Positions 54,806-64,000 of a DNA stretch of 64,000 bases are shown here, piece by piece. A program made the position numbers and the translations under genes. The notes under the pieces are model-generated. The model saw only the letters and a program-made list of their open reading frames with translations. It was not told the origin of the DNA and ran no database searches. Where the stretch lies: NCBI GenBank assembly GCA_001632435.1, contig KV424012.1, positions 4,250 to 68,249 on the forward strand, in the 5' to 3' direction. The stretch comes from Calocera cornea HHB12733. Taxonomy: Eukaryota; Basidiomycota; Dacrymycetes; Dacrymycetales; Dacrymycetaceae. Numbering within the stretch: the stretch's first letter is position 1; every line of letters begins with the position of its first letter.

Positions 54806-55604
54806 AGAGAGGTAAAAGTGAAGCTCAGATGCTAGCCCAGGGTATAGTTATATGAACGGAAGTTGTTGAAAGCAACGGACAAACGGAGCTTGCGCTCAAA
54901 TCCAAGTCTCACCAGCGACGCTCCGGCGGACTGGACTGTGGAGGAGAACGGCCCGGGCCAGGGACTCGGCTGAAACTGGCATGTGATTGCGGCTCAAATG
55001 ACGACGCACGTGCGTGCATCACGGAAGCTTTCGTCTTTCTTTTGGGCGCTTTGGTCAGACTACACGAAGCTGCGCGCTTTATCCCACCATTACTGGGTTT
55101 GGCAACTCTTTCAGCATTGAAAATCGCGTGAGACGAATGTTCTGCATGCTTACATACTGCCATGGTCAGCTAGTTCAGTACGTAATGCCGCCGAAGGACG
55201 TGGTAAGGGTTATTAGGCGGGCCGGGTCCAAGATCAGCGACAAGCAATGGACCCGAGTCGTCCAATCCGACAGTTGCTTTGCCAACTTGCGGCCCGAAGA
55301 ATTACTCCTTACCTGTGTATCTCAGCGTTGTAATGTACATTCCAGTAAGCGTCGAGGGTAGCAGAAGATTTCCAAAAGAACCACACGTGACCCCCCTTCT
55401 CGAACGGGCAGGGTCGGTGATAAGGTCCGGCGAGCGCCACCCCTCTTGTCTCTCCTCTACTGAGTTGCAGCTTCTCGTCGACACGAGCACTTCAGTCTTC
55501 ACCAGGCCATGCGACACCATCCCTTCGACCTGAACACTGCGTCTGCCATTCAATAGCAGTGCTCCCCTCAAGTCATCCGCTCTCAGTACGGTAGATAGGG
55601 AACG
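54806..55604. other. Divergent intergenic region PEX12 / PHO81
   Basis: 800 bp with only short motif-less frames. The PHO81 promoter side is expected to hold phosphate-response elements, but I see no clear CACGTG-type site (CACGTGAC at about 55385 is a partial candidate). Confidence 0.45.
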
Positions 55605-58600
55605 ATGAAGGTTCGCTTCATGTCTCCCACTTGACAGTTCAGGGCGGTATACTGACAGTACTGTTTGCTTTCTAGTTTGGAAAGGAGATCCAAGCGCAAC
55701 AGATACCAGGATGGTCTCGGTACTATCTGGACTACAAATTCCTGAAGAAGATCATCAATTCGCTCGCTCAGAATCGTCCCGCATCTGAAGCTGCGGCGCT
55801 TGCGGCGGGTATTCGACCGTCTGACCTACCCCTGTCGGCAGACACGACATCGAGGGAAGAGCAGCCACTGATCAATCCGTATATTGGCACTCCGGATGGA
55901 GACGCGGGCATGATGGAACCGCCCCTCTGGGTGGGGGGCGGAGATGAGAGCCGAGGTGCGATCTTCAAGGCGCACAGAAAGGCATTCTTCTTCAAGCTGG
56001 AGAGAGAGTTGGAGAAGGTACGCCATTGTTCCCTCGTATACCGCGGTCCATGTATCTCATCCGCTCTGTTTAGATCAACGAATTTTATTTGCAGAAAGAA
56101 AATGAGCTCCGGCTGAGACTGGAAACGCTCTTGAGCAAGCAGAAGGCAGCCATGGAGCGCTCGAAACGGAACGCCGGCAATGCCGATGGAGAGGCGGTTG
56201 CTGATGGAGTGGAATGGAGGTCCATCGAGGAAGGCTTCAGGGTGTTGCAGAAGGATCTGTTGAAACTTCAGGTGCGCTGAACTAGCATATATGACTCTTA
56301 CCCGACGCTAACAATCATTTGAAGCAATTCATTGAAATCAACGCTACCGGCTTCCGCAAGATTCTCAAAAAGTGGGACAAGCGCTCCAAATCTCATACGA
56401 AGGAGTTGTATTTGTCCCGTCAGGTGGAAGTTCAGCCGTGCTTTAACCGGCACCTGCTTGCCGAGCTTTCCAATATCGTCTCAACTGCTCTGGTCGACCT
56501 TCCCCATGCCCCCGAGCATGCAGTTCTCATCAACGGTGATATAATTCATGATGAAGATGAGCACCGCTCAGCGCTCGAACGACAAGCAGAGGCAGCATAC
56601 GCCGATTTCGAAAGCAACCTGTCCGACCTAGTCGCACGCAAGGACGAGGAAGGAGTTCGAACCCTGTTGCCAGAGATGGATCTCCTCTTAGGCCAAGCTC
56701 CCGATGCGAAGACACACATTACGCGTATTCTTTCCCGAGCCATCATTGAGGCACCTCCTCATATTGCAGACCTGCTCATCACCAGTACGCCCTTCGACTT
56801 CTCATTCGAAGACGATATCAGCGGTCGAACCAGCCTTCACGAGACAGCAATTGCTGGAGAGGGCCGTCTCGTCCAGATGTGTATCGATAATGGCGTCAAT
56901 GTGGATCGTCAGGATGTGTATGGCCGCACTGCTCTCCACTATGCGAGCATGAACGGTCATGTGAGGGTCTGTGAGCAGTTGCTTGCGGCGCATGCCGATG
57001 TCGCCATCAAGGACTCGGATAACTGCAGTGCGCTCGTATATGCGGTCATGATCGGCAAACTGGATTGCGTCGAGGTCCTTCTGTGCCAGCCAGGGGTCGA
57101 TCTGACGGCTGCCACGACAAGCCCGGATGAATTCAACTTGCTCTCGCTGGCTTGCAAGTACGGGCAGGAAGCTGTAGCACGACTACTCGTGGAGAAGGGC
57201 GCACGGCCGCTCCCGAATACGAATGGCGAATACCCGATCCATCTTGCCGCTCGAGAAGGCCATGCCGAACTCTGTCGCATTCTGGCCCAGAATCAGTCAA
57301 TCAAGGACATTCCTGACAGATACTCAGAATGGACACCTTTGTTCCACGCCGCTCGAAATGGTCACGCAGCTTGTGTGCGTGTTCTCTTGGAGGCAGGATG
57401 CAATGCCAGCGCAAGAGACGAATCCAGTAAGACTCCAATCTACTATGCGGCATGGTACGGTCATATCGACTGTGTCAATCTTCTCCTTGAGGCCGGCAGT
57501 CCACCTCAAGCAGCTTCGTTGTCGACTGGATCCACGGTCAACTCCCTCAGCCCAGCATCGCAGAATAGCGATACCATGCAGGTGGATTCAATTGATGAAA
57601 TCGACAATATTCCGTCACTCTCCCTTCCCCCTCCCGCCATGCCCTTGCGCATATACGGTCATACCTACTTGAATCGTTCCTCCCTTGTGCAGATTGCGCT
57701 AGGGCGACCATTCGAGAAGGTGCAGGCTTCGCCTCCAGTCCAAGCTGTCCAATTACAGAGCCGGATAACTGGAGCGCCGTATGTTCACAGTGGACCTTCC
57801 CTGAAGCTCGTCATGGCTACAAGACCAAACATCGCAGCGGCTCCACATACCGTGATTATACCATTACAGGACGAAACGGAAGTCTTCAACTTCCAGCTGG
57901 AGAGCCTTGATGACTTGTCTCTGGAATTCTCTCTATACCCAGCATTTGGATCGAAACTTATGGGACGAGCCGTGACAATACCTTCACACGTGGACGGGCG
58001 CCGTATGTCAGATCAAACAATCGTGCTTCCGGTTCTAGATCATCATCTGCAACCTATCGGAAAGGTCTTTCTTCCTTGGCATCTTTGGCTGGTCTTGATC
58101 TCATTATTTTGAACAGGTATCATTCCAGCTCCGCATTATTACACCTTTCCGTGGTGTCAGCCTGGAGATTGGTGGTGCTGTGGAGACATATTGGAAGTCA
58201 ACAACTGTTCCGCAGACGGCGGTGCCCTCTGTCAACAGCCAAATTCGACTCCCAAGTATCCCCTCTACTCTGCGAAGCCCAACAGCTGCGAGCACATCCG
58301 TCAATAATCTCACTGTGTCGTCGCTGGCGGGCGAATACGTGCATCTTGTTGTCCAGGCGACGAAAGACATGGTGCCGGTTGTCTGCGCTGGATGGCGTCT
58401 GCCGTTCGAAGAGCTAAACCTCATGGCTTGCGAGATCACGTATCTGCAGCTCCAGCATCTGGCTGAAAGGAAGGGGAAACAATCACTACAGTCCCGCTCG
58501 GGCATGACATCTGTCGCTGACTGGAGTCATGCTGCTGGCGCTGCATTAGTTTCGCTTGAGGACTTGCTTAAGGTATGGCTCTTCGTGAATAGCATGACAA

Positions 58601-59321
58601 ACATGCGCCTAATAGTATGTTTCCTAGGAACTTCCATCTACCTACAACGTCAGTCTAGAGCTGGCGTATCCGACGACTGCTACCGTCCGCCGCCTAGGGT
58701 TTGGTCAATCGCCCTGTTTGAATGGATTCATTGACGCTGTTCTACAAACTGTATACCATGCCTCACAGACGACACCGACGAGTACTGGGACTTCTTCTCG
58801 GCGGAAGGTGGTGTTCTCGTCTTTCGAACCTGATGTTTGCGTCGCCCTTAACTGGAAGCAACCTAATTGTATGTGTGCTTTCATTTCCTGCTGGCGGAGC
58901 TCACCGTTGTTTTAGATGCTGTATTATTCGCATCCAACTGCGGGGTTGACCATGCCTCGGTGAACTCTGCTATAGCGCAATTCGCACCCGATGAGTCACA
59001 GAGCGACAAACGATGCCTGAGTGTAGGCGCTGCTGTCAACTTCGCGAAGGCGAACAATCTTCTGGGTGTTACTTTGAACGCTTCGTTACTTGTACGTTAC
59101 CGGTTCTCGCGCCATCGCTACCGTCACTGATCCTCTGACAGAGGCGTGTTCCCTCCTTAATCCGTGGCATCAAGGCATTGGGTGTAATAATGGCTGCATT
59201 TGGGGAGCGGGATGATATTCGTGTACTGCCAACGTCCGGTCCCGAGGGCTCGGCTGTGGACGCGATCCTACAAGACGGTGTCTTCATGTACATGGACAAC
59301 CCGCTGCCAGTCGTTGTATAA
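55605..59321 (+). CDS. PHO81: Pho81/NUC-2-type phosphate regulator (SPX, ankyrin repeats, GDPD-like C-terminus)
   Basis: Eight exons (55605-55610, 55676-56017, 56074-56271, 56325-58064, 58117-58572, 58628-58868, 58916-59091, 59142-59321) give about 1112 residues. The first exon codes only M-K; F-G-K-E-I-Q-A-Q-Q-I-P-G-W continues, the standard SPX start. SPX spans about 1-200 (Y-Y-L-D-Y-K-F-L-K-K, then F-R-K-I-L-K-K-W-D-K with basic residues that bind inositol pyrophosphates). Six to seven ankyrin repeats cover about 345-575 (G-R-T-A-L-H-Y-A, T-P-L-F-H-A-A-R-N-G-H). The C-terminus is a degenerate glycerophosphodiester phosphodiesterase-like fold. The family inhibits the Pho80-Pho85 cyclin-kinase when phosphate is scarce. 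A disordered linker of about 40 residues follows the repeats. The 65-nt first intron after two codons is supported by the SPX N-terminus. Confidence 0.92.
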
Positions 59322-59636
59322 CATAGAAATGCGTGTCCCCAGAGTAGTTTCTTGGATGGTCTTGGTTGTATGTGATGCCCATATGTACTGTATGGCTGCC
59401 TATGCGCATAGTGGGACCGAGATATTTATTGTTTAACTATCTCATCTGCGGCCGTTGCTCTTCAGTTTCTGTACCTTTACGTACTGGCACGGGCCAGTTG
59501 AGACAACACATTTGCTTCCGGTGATTGTCCGCGCACGACACGTAATCCGAGAACTTGAAAGGGCTTTCTGCCCTGGGCCACTACTTTGCTGGCTATTTCC
59601 CCTACAATGGCCGAGAAACGATAGTAGCCACTGACT
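59322..59636. other. Intergenic region
   Basis: 315 bp between two same-strand genes, with no gene-like frame. It must serve as 3' region of PHO81 and promoter of the methyltransferase gene. Confidence 0.5.
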
Positions 59637-60673
59637 ATGGCGACCATGGTTGAGATCCTTCGAGAAGAGGAACGACTGGATGAGCTGGATCCCCTGCGGC
59701 ATCTGCGAGAAGAAGACGATGCGGATGGGAGCCACAGCGACGAAGTTATTTCTGATGGGTTTATCATCCCTGCTCAACTACCCAGCATCATCGATCAGCT
59801 GCAAACTCTGTCGTTCTCTCCTCTGGTTCCTGAGCTGCATCTCTCGGTCGACGCTGGTCCTGGGTGTGGCGGGATAGCCTGGCCGGCCGGCGAGGTTCTT
59901 AGCTCCCGCATTTGCTAGGATGTCCAAAATTCTGAAACTTGCTAGGTGCTCTCGCGCTATATCTGCTTACGAGAAGAGCGCACACCGGGATGGATCAAGC
60001 GCCAGAGAATACTTGAGCTTGGCGCCGGCACTGGTCTTGTCGGCCTCGTGTCTGCGAAGCTTGGCGCCTCGGAGGTATTGATCACAGATCAGAAGTAACG
60101 GCCCGCCTCGCTCCGTTTGATCATCACTTAGCGAGCAATTAGGCCCCTGCTTCATTTGATTGAGCGCAACATCGACCTCAATGCCGTGCGAATGGCATGC
60201 CGAGCAGTGGAGTTCAACTGGTATGTCATCCCATGTCTACGGTTCTATTCGGCCCAGTAATTCGGGAATATAGGGGAGAATCGTTACCGGACGAGATCCA
60301 GCATATCGTTTATGATCTGATTCTTGCTGCCGACTGCGTCTATTTCGAGCCGGCATTCCCTCTTCTCGTGCAGAGCCTGTGCGATCTTTCGGATCGATCC
60401 CCGTCTGCAGAGATTCTTTTCTGCTACAAGAAACGCAGGAAGGTGAGAAAACACAGTGCATCTGCTCGGTTGACATTTTCATGAGTATTCAGGCGGACAA
60501 GAGATTCTTCATCTTGCTGAAGAAGCAATTCGAGTGGGACGACGTATGTGACAGACTTCAACCTCGGCCGTGTCCTGACATATCAACAGGTGGATGATGA
60601 TCCCCAACGGCCGATCTATTCTCGTGACACTATCTCGCTGCTTCGCTTACATAGACGCCGCGCGAAGCCTTAG
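59637..60673 (+). CDS. Protein-lysine N-methyltransferase, EFM6/METTL21 type
   Basis: Six exons (59637-59894, 59946-60094, 60143-60220, 60274-60442, 60493-60543, 60590-60673) encode about 262 residues. The S-adenosylmethionine-binding motif I-L-E-L-G-A-G-T-G-L-V-G is at about 108-119, an acidic residue closes strand 2 (V-L-I-T-D-Q-K), and D-L-I-L-A-A-D-C-V-Y-F-E-P-A-F matches the family motif before the substrate pocket. G-I-A-W-P-A-G-E-V-L precedes the SAM motif, as in Methyltransferase 16 proteins. F-F-I-L-L-K-K-Q-F near the end and the length agree with yeast Efm6, which methylates elongation factor 1A. The exact substrate is inferred. Introns are 46-53 nt. Confidence 0.85.
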
Positions 60674-61627
60674 GATATGATCGGCCTAACATGTGATTGT
60701 TGGGGTGGTGCTTTAGGCGCGTGTTTTTTTGGCAGAAGCCAGTGACTGGGTGATGCCGCGGTAAACACCGCTTTGACTCGTCTGAGCCTGTTTTGCGAAG
60801 CTCTTCTGTCGCTCGTCCCATCGCATTGGGATCGATTGTAAACTCGAAGCGAACAGAAGGTGTAGAACATGGTGGAGTGGATAAGCACACCGTTAGATCC
60901 GGAAGCAGATAGGACTCGTGACCGCGAAAGCAGCCTTTGTGGTTCGCTTTGGGTCAAGTGTGTATTCCATTCTGTCCCCAAACGAACTCTTTATATCCCT
61001 CTAATTTAGACTCACATCAGCTTGGGCGAACATGGCAGGATGCATAATTTTCCCTCAGAGAGGGAAGACCCAATCAGAACGTGGCATCGATTCCTGCGGG
61101 CCGGAGTCTCGAGGGCGTGGCGCGGAGATTCTGATGGGAAGCGACGCAAGCACATGTCTTGCGCTTCCCAGGCACCTACCCGTGATCAATGTACAGCCTG
61201 GCCTGCTCTAGTCCCCGCACAATTTAATGGCCCTACATGATGGATGAGATCATGCACGAATGCTCTCGGCACCCGATACCATCCATCTGACAAGCAGCGA
61301 TCGTTGTTGGGAACTCCCCGCTTAAGGGGCCCTTCGTCACCTCCAAAGTCCGTCACAGAGGCATATTACAGCATCCCTGTGCGGCCTTTGGACGGCCAAG
61401 ATCAATCTCGGTCGGGCGAAGTCTTCTCAGTCGAAGCTCATTCGACTGCGCCTTGCCAGTCTGTTTTGCTCTTCGGCCCCTGCTCTTACGAGACAACGAC
61501 ACCATACAACATCCGCTCTGGCGTCTCTCTGCGGCCAGACGTAGCCTCAAGACCTCTATTATCCCTGCGATATATTCCCACCCCTGGATCCTTTCTTCCC
61601 CCGGGCCTGCAGCCCCCCTCAACAACG
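60674..61627. other. Intergenic region upstream of the LisH gene
   Basis: 950 bp with no supportable gene. A frame open from 61244 to the ATG at 61628 has no domain and would only extend the LisH protein by a poorly conserved leader. I treat it as 5' region. Confidence 0.45.
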
Positions 61628-62451
61628 ATGCCTTCGAGAAAGCGCGCGTCAGCCTCGAAAGCCAACGGCACTCCCATTGCACCTACCCAACCCTCGTCGA
61701 GAGGACCAAGCAATACGATCCCACCCAGTACGCAGCATCAGGGCAGTGTCCCAACACCAGATGAACTCGGTGGTGTGCCGACTCCTGAATCCCCCGAAAG
61801 GGTGAGGCTTCGGACGCCGCCGAGGTCGTTTGGTCTTGCACTACCAACCGAATTCGACCACCCTAGACATCCGCTGGCGGCGATGGGTCCGGAGTTGCGA
61901 CATCTAGATATTGGAGGGATGGTGGCACAGTTCGGGCCGATGGTCCGCCCAGAACAGATCGAAGACCAGACGATGGAATATTCGGAAGCGGCTGACATGT
62001 GCGTTCCGACCGCTGACCTGTGTACAGACCGTTGCTCATGACGTCGTGTAACAGCTTGGATCAATATCTCATGGATTACTTCAAGAAATCCGGCTACACC
62101 AGAACACTTGAGCAATTCGCCATAGACAGTAGGGCGGATCCGGAGGGGAGCCCTGGCGTCGATACGCCCGCTGGACTCCTGGTCGAGTGCGTTATCCCTG
62201 CTCTCCTTCCACATCAAGACGTTTGATGCGAACTCTCCAGGATCTGGCAGGTCTTTTGGCAGGTCATTGTTCAACGACATCCTGAAATGGCGCTCAATCC
62301 CCCGGCCCACCTACGCTCTCAGTTGCCAAGTCTCTCCCCGGCGCCTAGCGTTCCTAGCATAATCCTCCGTGACATGGACCTCGGGGGCAATGCATCCACT
62401 GCCATGCGCCAGCTACCCAGTAACGAGGTCGGTACCCCACAATGGCGATGA
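61628..62451 (+). CDS. LisH-domain protein (Flo8/Som1-like)
   Basis: Exons 61628-61998, 62055-62186 and 62241-62451 give about 237 residues. The first exon is basic then proline/serine-rich (M-P-S-R-K-R-A-S...T-P-E-S-P). Exon 2 carries the LisH motif L-D-Q-Y-L-M-D-Y-F-K-K-S-G-Y-T-R-T-L-E-Q-F (about 125-150), followed by A-G-L-L-V-E-I-W-Q-V-F-W-Q-V-I, the tryptophan-rich continuation found in fungal Flo8/Som1 regulators. Such proteins dimerise through LisH and regulate morphogenesis, filamentation or adhesion in fungi. Here the protein is short, lacking the long C-terminal activation region of Flo8, so the assignment is to the domain family only. Its 3' end lies 48 bp from the TAD1 gene stop. 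Confidence 0.75.
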
Positions 62452-62499
62452 AAGCAGTCGTTGTACAATGAGCTTAGCGCACCGTCTGTCCAATAATCA

Positions 62500-63965
62500 T
62501 CAATGCGACAGATGTAATGGTAGGTGATGGACGTACCACACCATTGCTGATGTGCCGATAATCCGGGGCACGGTTCCTGCGGCGACATTCCCCTCAAGAT
62601 CAAAGGCTTCCCATGGTGTGCCGCTGATCATCCAGTCCGCAAATGGTCCATGACCACTACGTAGGTACGTTTTGGCTTGATCATACGAGCCGGACGCCGA
62701 TAGCTTCGCACTGCGGTACGTGGTATCGGGCCTATACAAAGATTAAGCGACGATATCGTGATGCGCGATGTATCGACGCACGACAGAACCGTGAGACCCA
62801 GATTATGGCGGAGCCGTGCATATTCATTAAAGAGTGACAGCTTGCAGATTCTCGATCTTCCACGAGGTTGTAGACCTTTCCTGGACTTGAGCGACGCGCC
62901 TCTGCGGATGCCACCGACAAGACTCTCGACCAATCCGGCATCTGCAACCCAAGACACCGAATCGCTCGAGGCGAGTGGTGTGATCGATGGATTTTGCGCA
63001 GACAGCGATTCCTTTGAGAACACAAATGACGCATCGGAGAAGTCCACTTGGGGCACGTTTTGCCTGAATGGGCGTGGGAGACCTGTATCGAGGCTGAGCA
63101 AGATCGCTGGGTCCGACGTTGCCCGTGCCTACCTCCGATTTGGCCCAAGCGATCTCTGAAGGCACGCAGACAATCCACTGTTGCCCTGTCACGGAGTTCC
63201 ACTGGGATGCCGCTGATCACCAGCTGGTCGAGATATACTGGATCGAGGATCGATGACAAGAGCGCGCCCTGGATACCAAGCACCGTCCACGCGGCGATCT
63301 TGTCGCTGCATGACATCGACAGTGTGGGTGGGGAATCAGCCCGCCCTGATTGCAGTCAGTCTGAGTACGCTCTATCAGGAGCAGTAGCACCGTGCCTGGC
63401 TTGGTTCGCAGCGCTCCGTAATTCGCATATCCGTCTCGGCCACGAGCAAGGCCACTAAGTGCTGGAGAGCCTGTAGCGTCCTTCAGCGACGCCATCTCCG
63501 GGTCTTGAGTTGCAGCCAAGTAGGACATCGACGCGTCACCGCCTTCCCATAGCGGTCAGCACAGAGGTAAGATCGTTAAGAGTACATACAAGGCAAGCAG
63601 GAGATGTACATTGCCACCGTAACGTCCTCCCGTAGTGCGAGCCTCCCACCCGGAACAGGCTTCACCCAGTCATCCCTCCCCCTCCTAATCTCTTCCATAA
63701 ACCATTTGATCGCACCACGACGAGCGATAACTTCTGCATGACTGTCGTGCAGCACGTCCCCGCTGGGAGGGAGCTTCGAACTCGGCAAGACCTTGCTGCC
63801 AGTGCCGAGGGAGATCACGGTTGGCAGACCAGAGTCTGGGACGAGCACGATCCCGGCCAGGATGGTGTATGTCGGTGTTGACCCGGATGGTTGCGGGCGA
63901 CAGGACCGCGGCAGAGAGCCATACACATCTAGAACGGCTTCGGCTATGACATCTGGAGGTAGCAT
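62500..63965 (-). CDS. TAD1: tRNA-specific adenosine deaminase TAD1/ADAT1
   Basis: Five exons (63965-63590, 63542-63396, 63345-63133, 63082-62782, 62731-62500) give about 422 residues. The deaminase zinc motif H-A-E is at about 76-78 (H-D-S-H-A-E-V-I-A-R-R-G); its cysteine partners are C126 (L-P-C-G-D) and C187 (M-S-C-S-D-K-I-A). Further marks: Y-L-D-Q-L-V-I-S-G-I-P-V, W-V-A-D-A, L-V-G-G-I-R-R-G and the C-terminal Y-D-Q-A-K-T-Y-L. TAD1 converts A37 to inosine in tRNA-Ala. Intron 63346-63395 (50 nt) begins with GC (CAG before GCACGG); this splice restores K-P-G-R-A-D-S-P-P-T-L, which the family requires. Other introns are 47-50 nt GT-AG. The gene is complete at the window edge. Confidence 0.9.
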
Positions 63966-64000
63966 GCAGCGATGTGTTGACAGACGACCACGACGAGATA

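Noticed and set aside
1..64000. CRISPR array, prophage or integron-type system
   Set aside because: Direct repeats here are microsatellites without regular spacers, and gene structure is eukaryotic throughout.

Overview
The window is nuclear DNA of a filamentous basidiomycete, most likely Agaricomycotina. The evidence is dense, intron-rich genes on both strands, introns of almost constant length (about 47-55 nt) with GT(G/A)NGT donors, and fungal gene content: a Pho81-type SPX-ankyrin protein, THO2, PEX12, a LisH/Flo8-type regulator and an NDUFA12-type complex I subunit. I cannot name the species. No prokaryotic feature, tRNA, rRNA, transposase or CRISPR array was recognised. Exon maps were made by hand from splice signals, reading phase and remembered family motifs; no alignment or transcript was available.

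Layout. 0-3.8 kb: two clear tandem copies, plus one diverged GC-rich copy, of an unrecognised small protein family with a C-x2-C...H-x-C motif. 3.9-25.6 kb: a GC-rich stretch with three paralogous 12-TM major facilitator transporters (about 3.9-6.0, 13.8-15.6 and 23.9-25.6 kb). Between them lie a mitochondrial pentatricopeptide protein, an AMMECR1-domain protein, two hypothetical proteins and a Rab-type GTPase with a very long insertion. The Rab 5' end abuts a 190-base assembly gap, and 3.6 kb beyond the gap holds microsatellites and no supportable gene.

25.9-38.9 kb: two small hypothetical proteins, a metallo-beta-lactamase-fold hydrolase, ribosomal protein eS7, a tandem pair of small secreted cysteine-rich proteins with the same exon plan, complex I NDUFA12, L-2-hydroxyglutarate dehydrogenase, a Q/P/RGG/SQ-rich disordered protein and a conserved hypothetical. 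39.8-47.6 kb: the 16-exon THO2 gene (mRNA export, TREX). 47.8-55 kb: GTP cyclohydrolase I, a NIF3-like protein, a probable ECM11-domain protein and PEX12. 55.6-64 kb: the Pho81-type phosphate regulator, an EFM6/METTL21-type lysine methyltransferase, a LisH regulator and a TAD1-type tRNA adenosine deaminase, complete at the window edge.

Most neighbours are unrelated housekeeping genes, often convergent with short 3' gaps (48 to about 170 bp). Only the tandem paralogs and the MFS trio look like locally expanded, possibly adaptive functions. Points most worth a second look are the cysteine-motif family, the Rab insertion, the secreted pair with a 22-nt exon, and three GC-AG introns, one at a position where a paralog has a GT donor.
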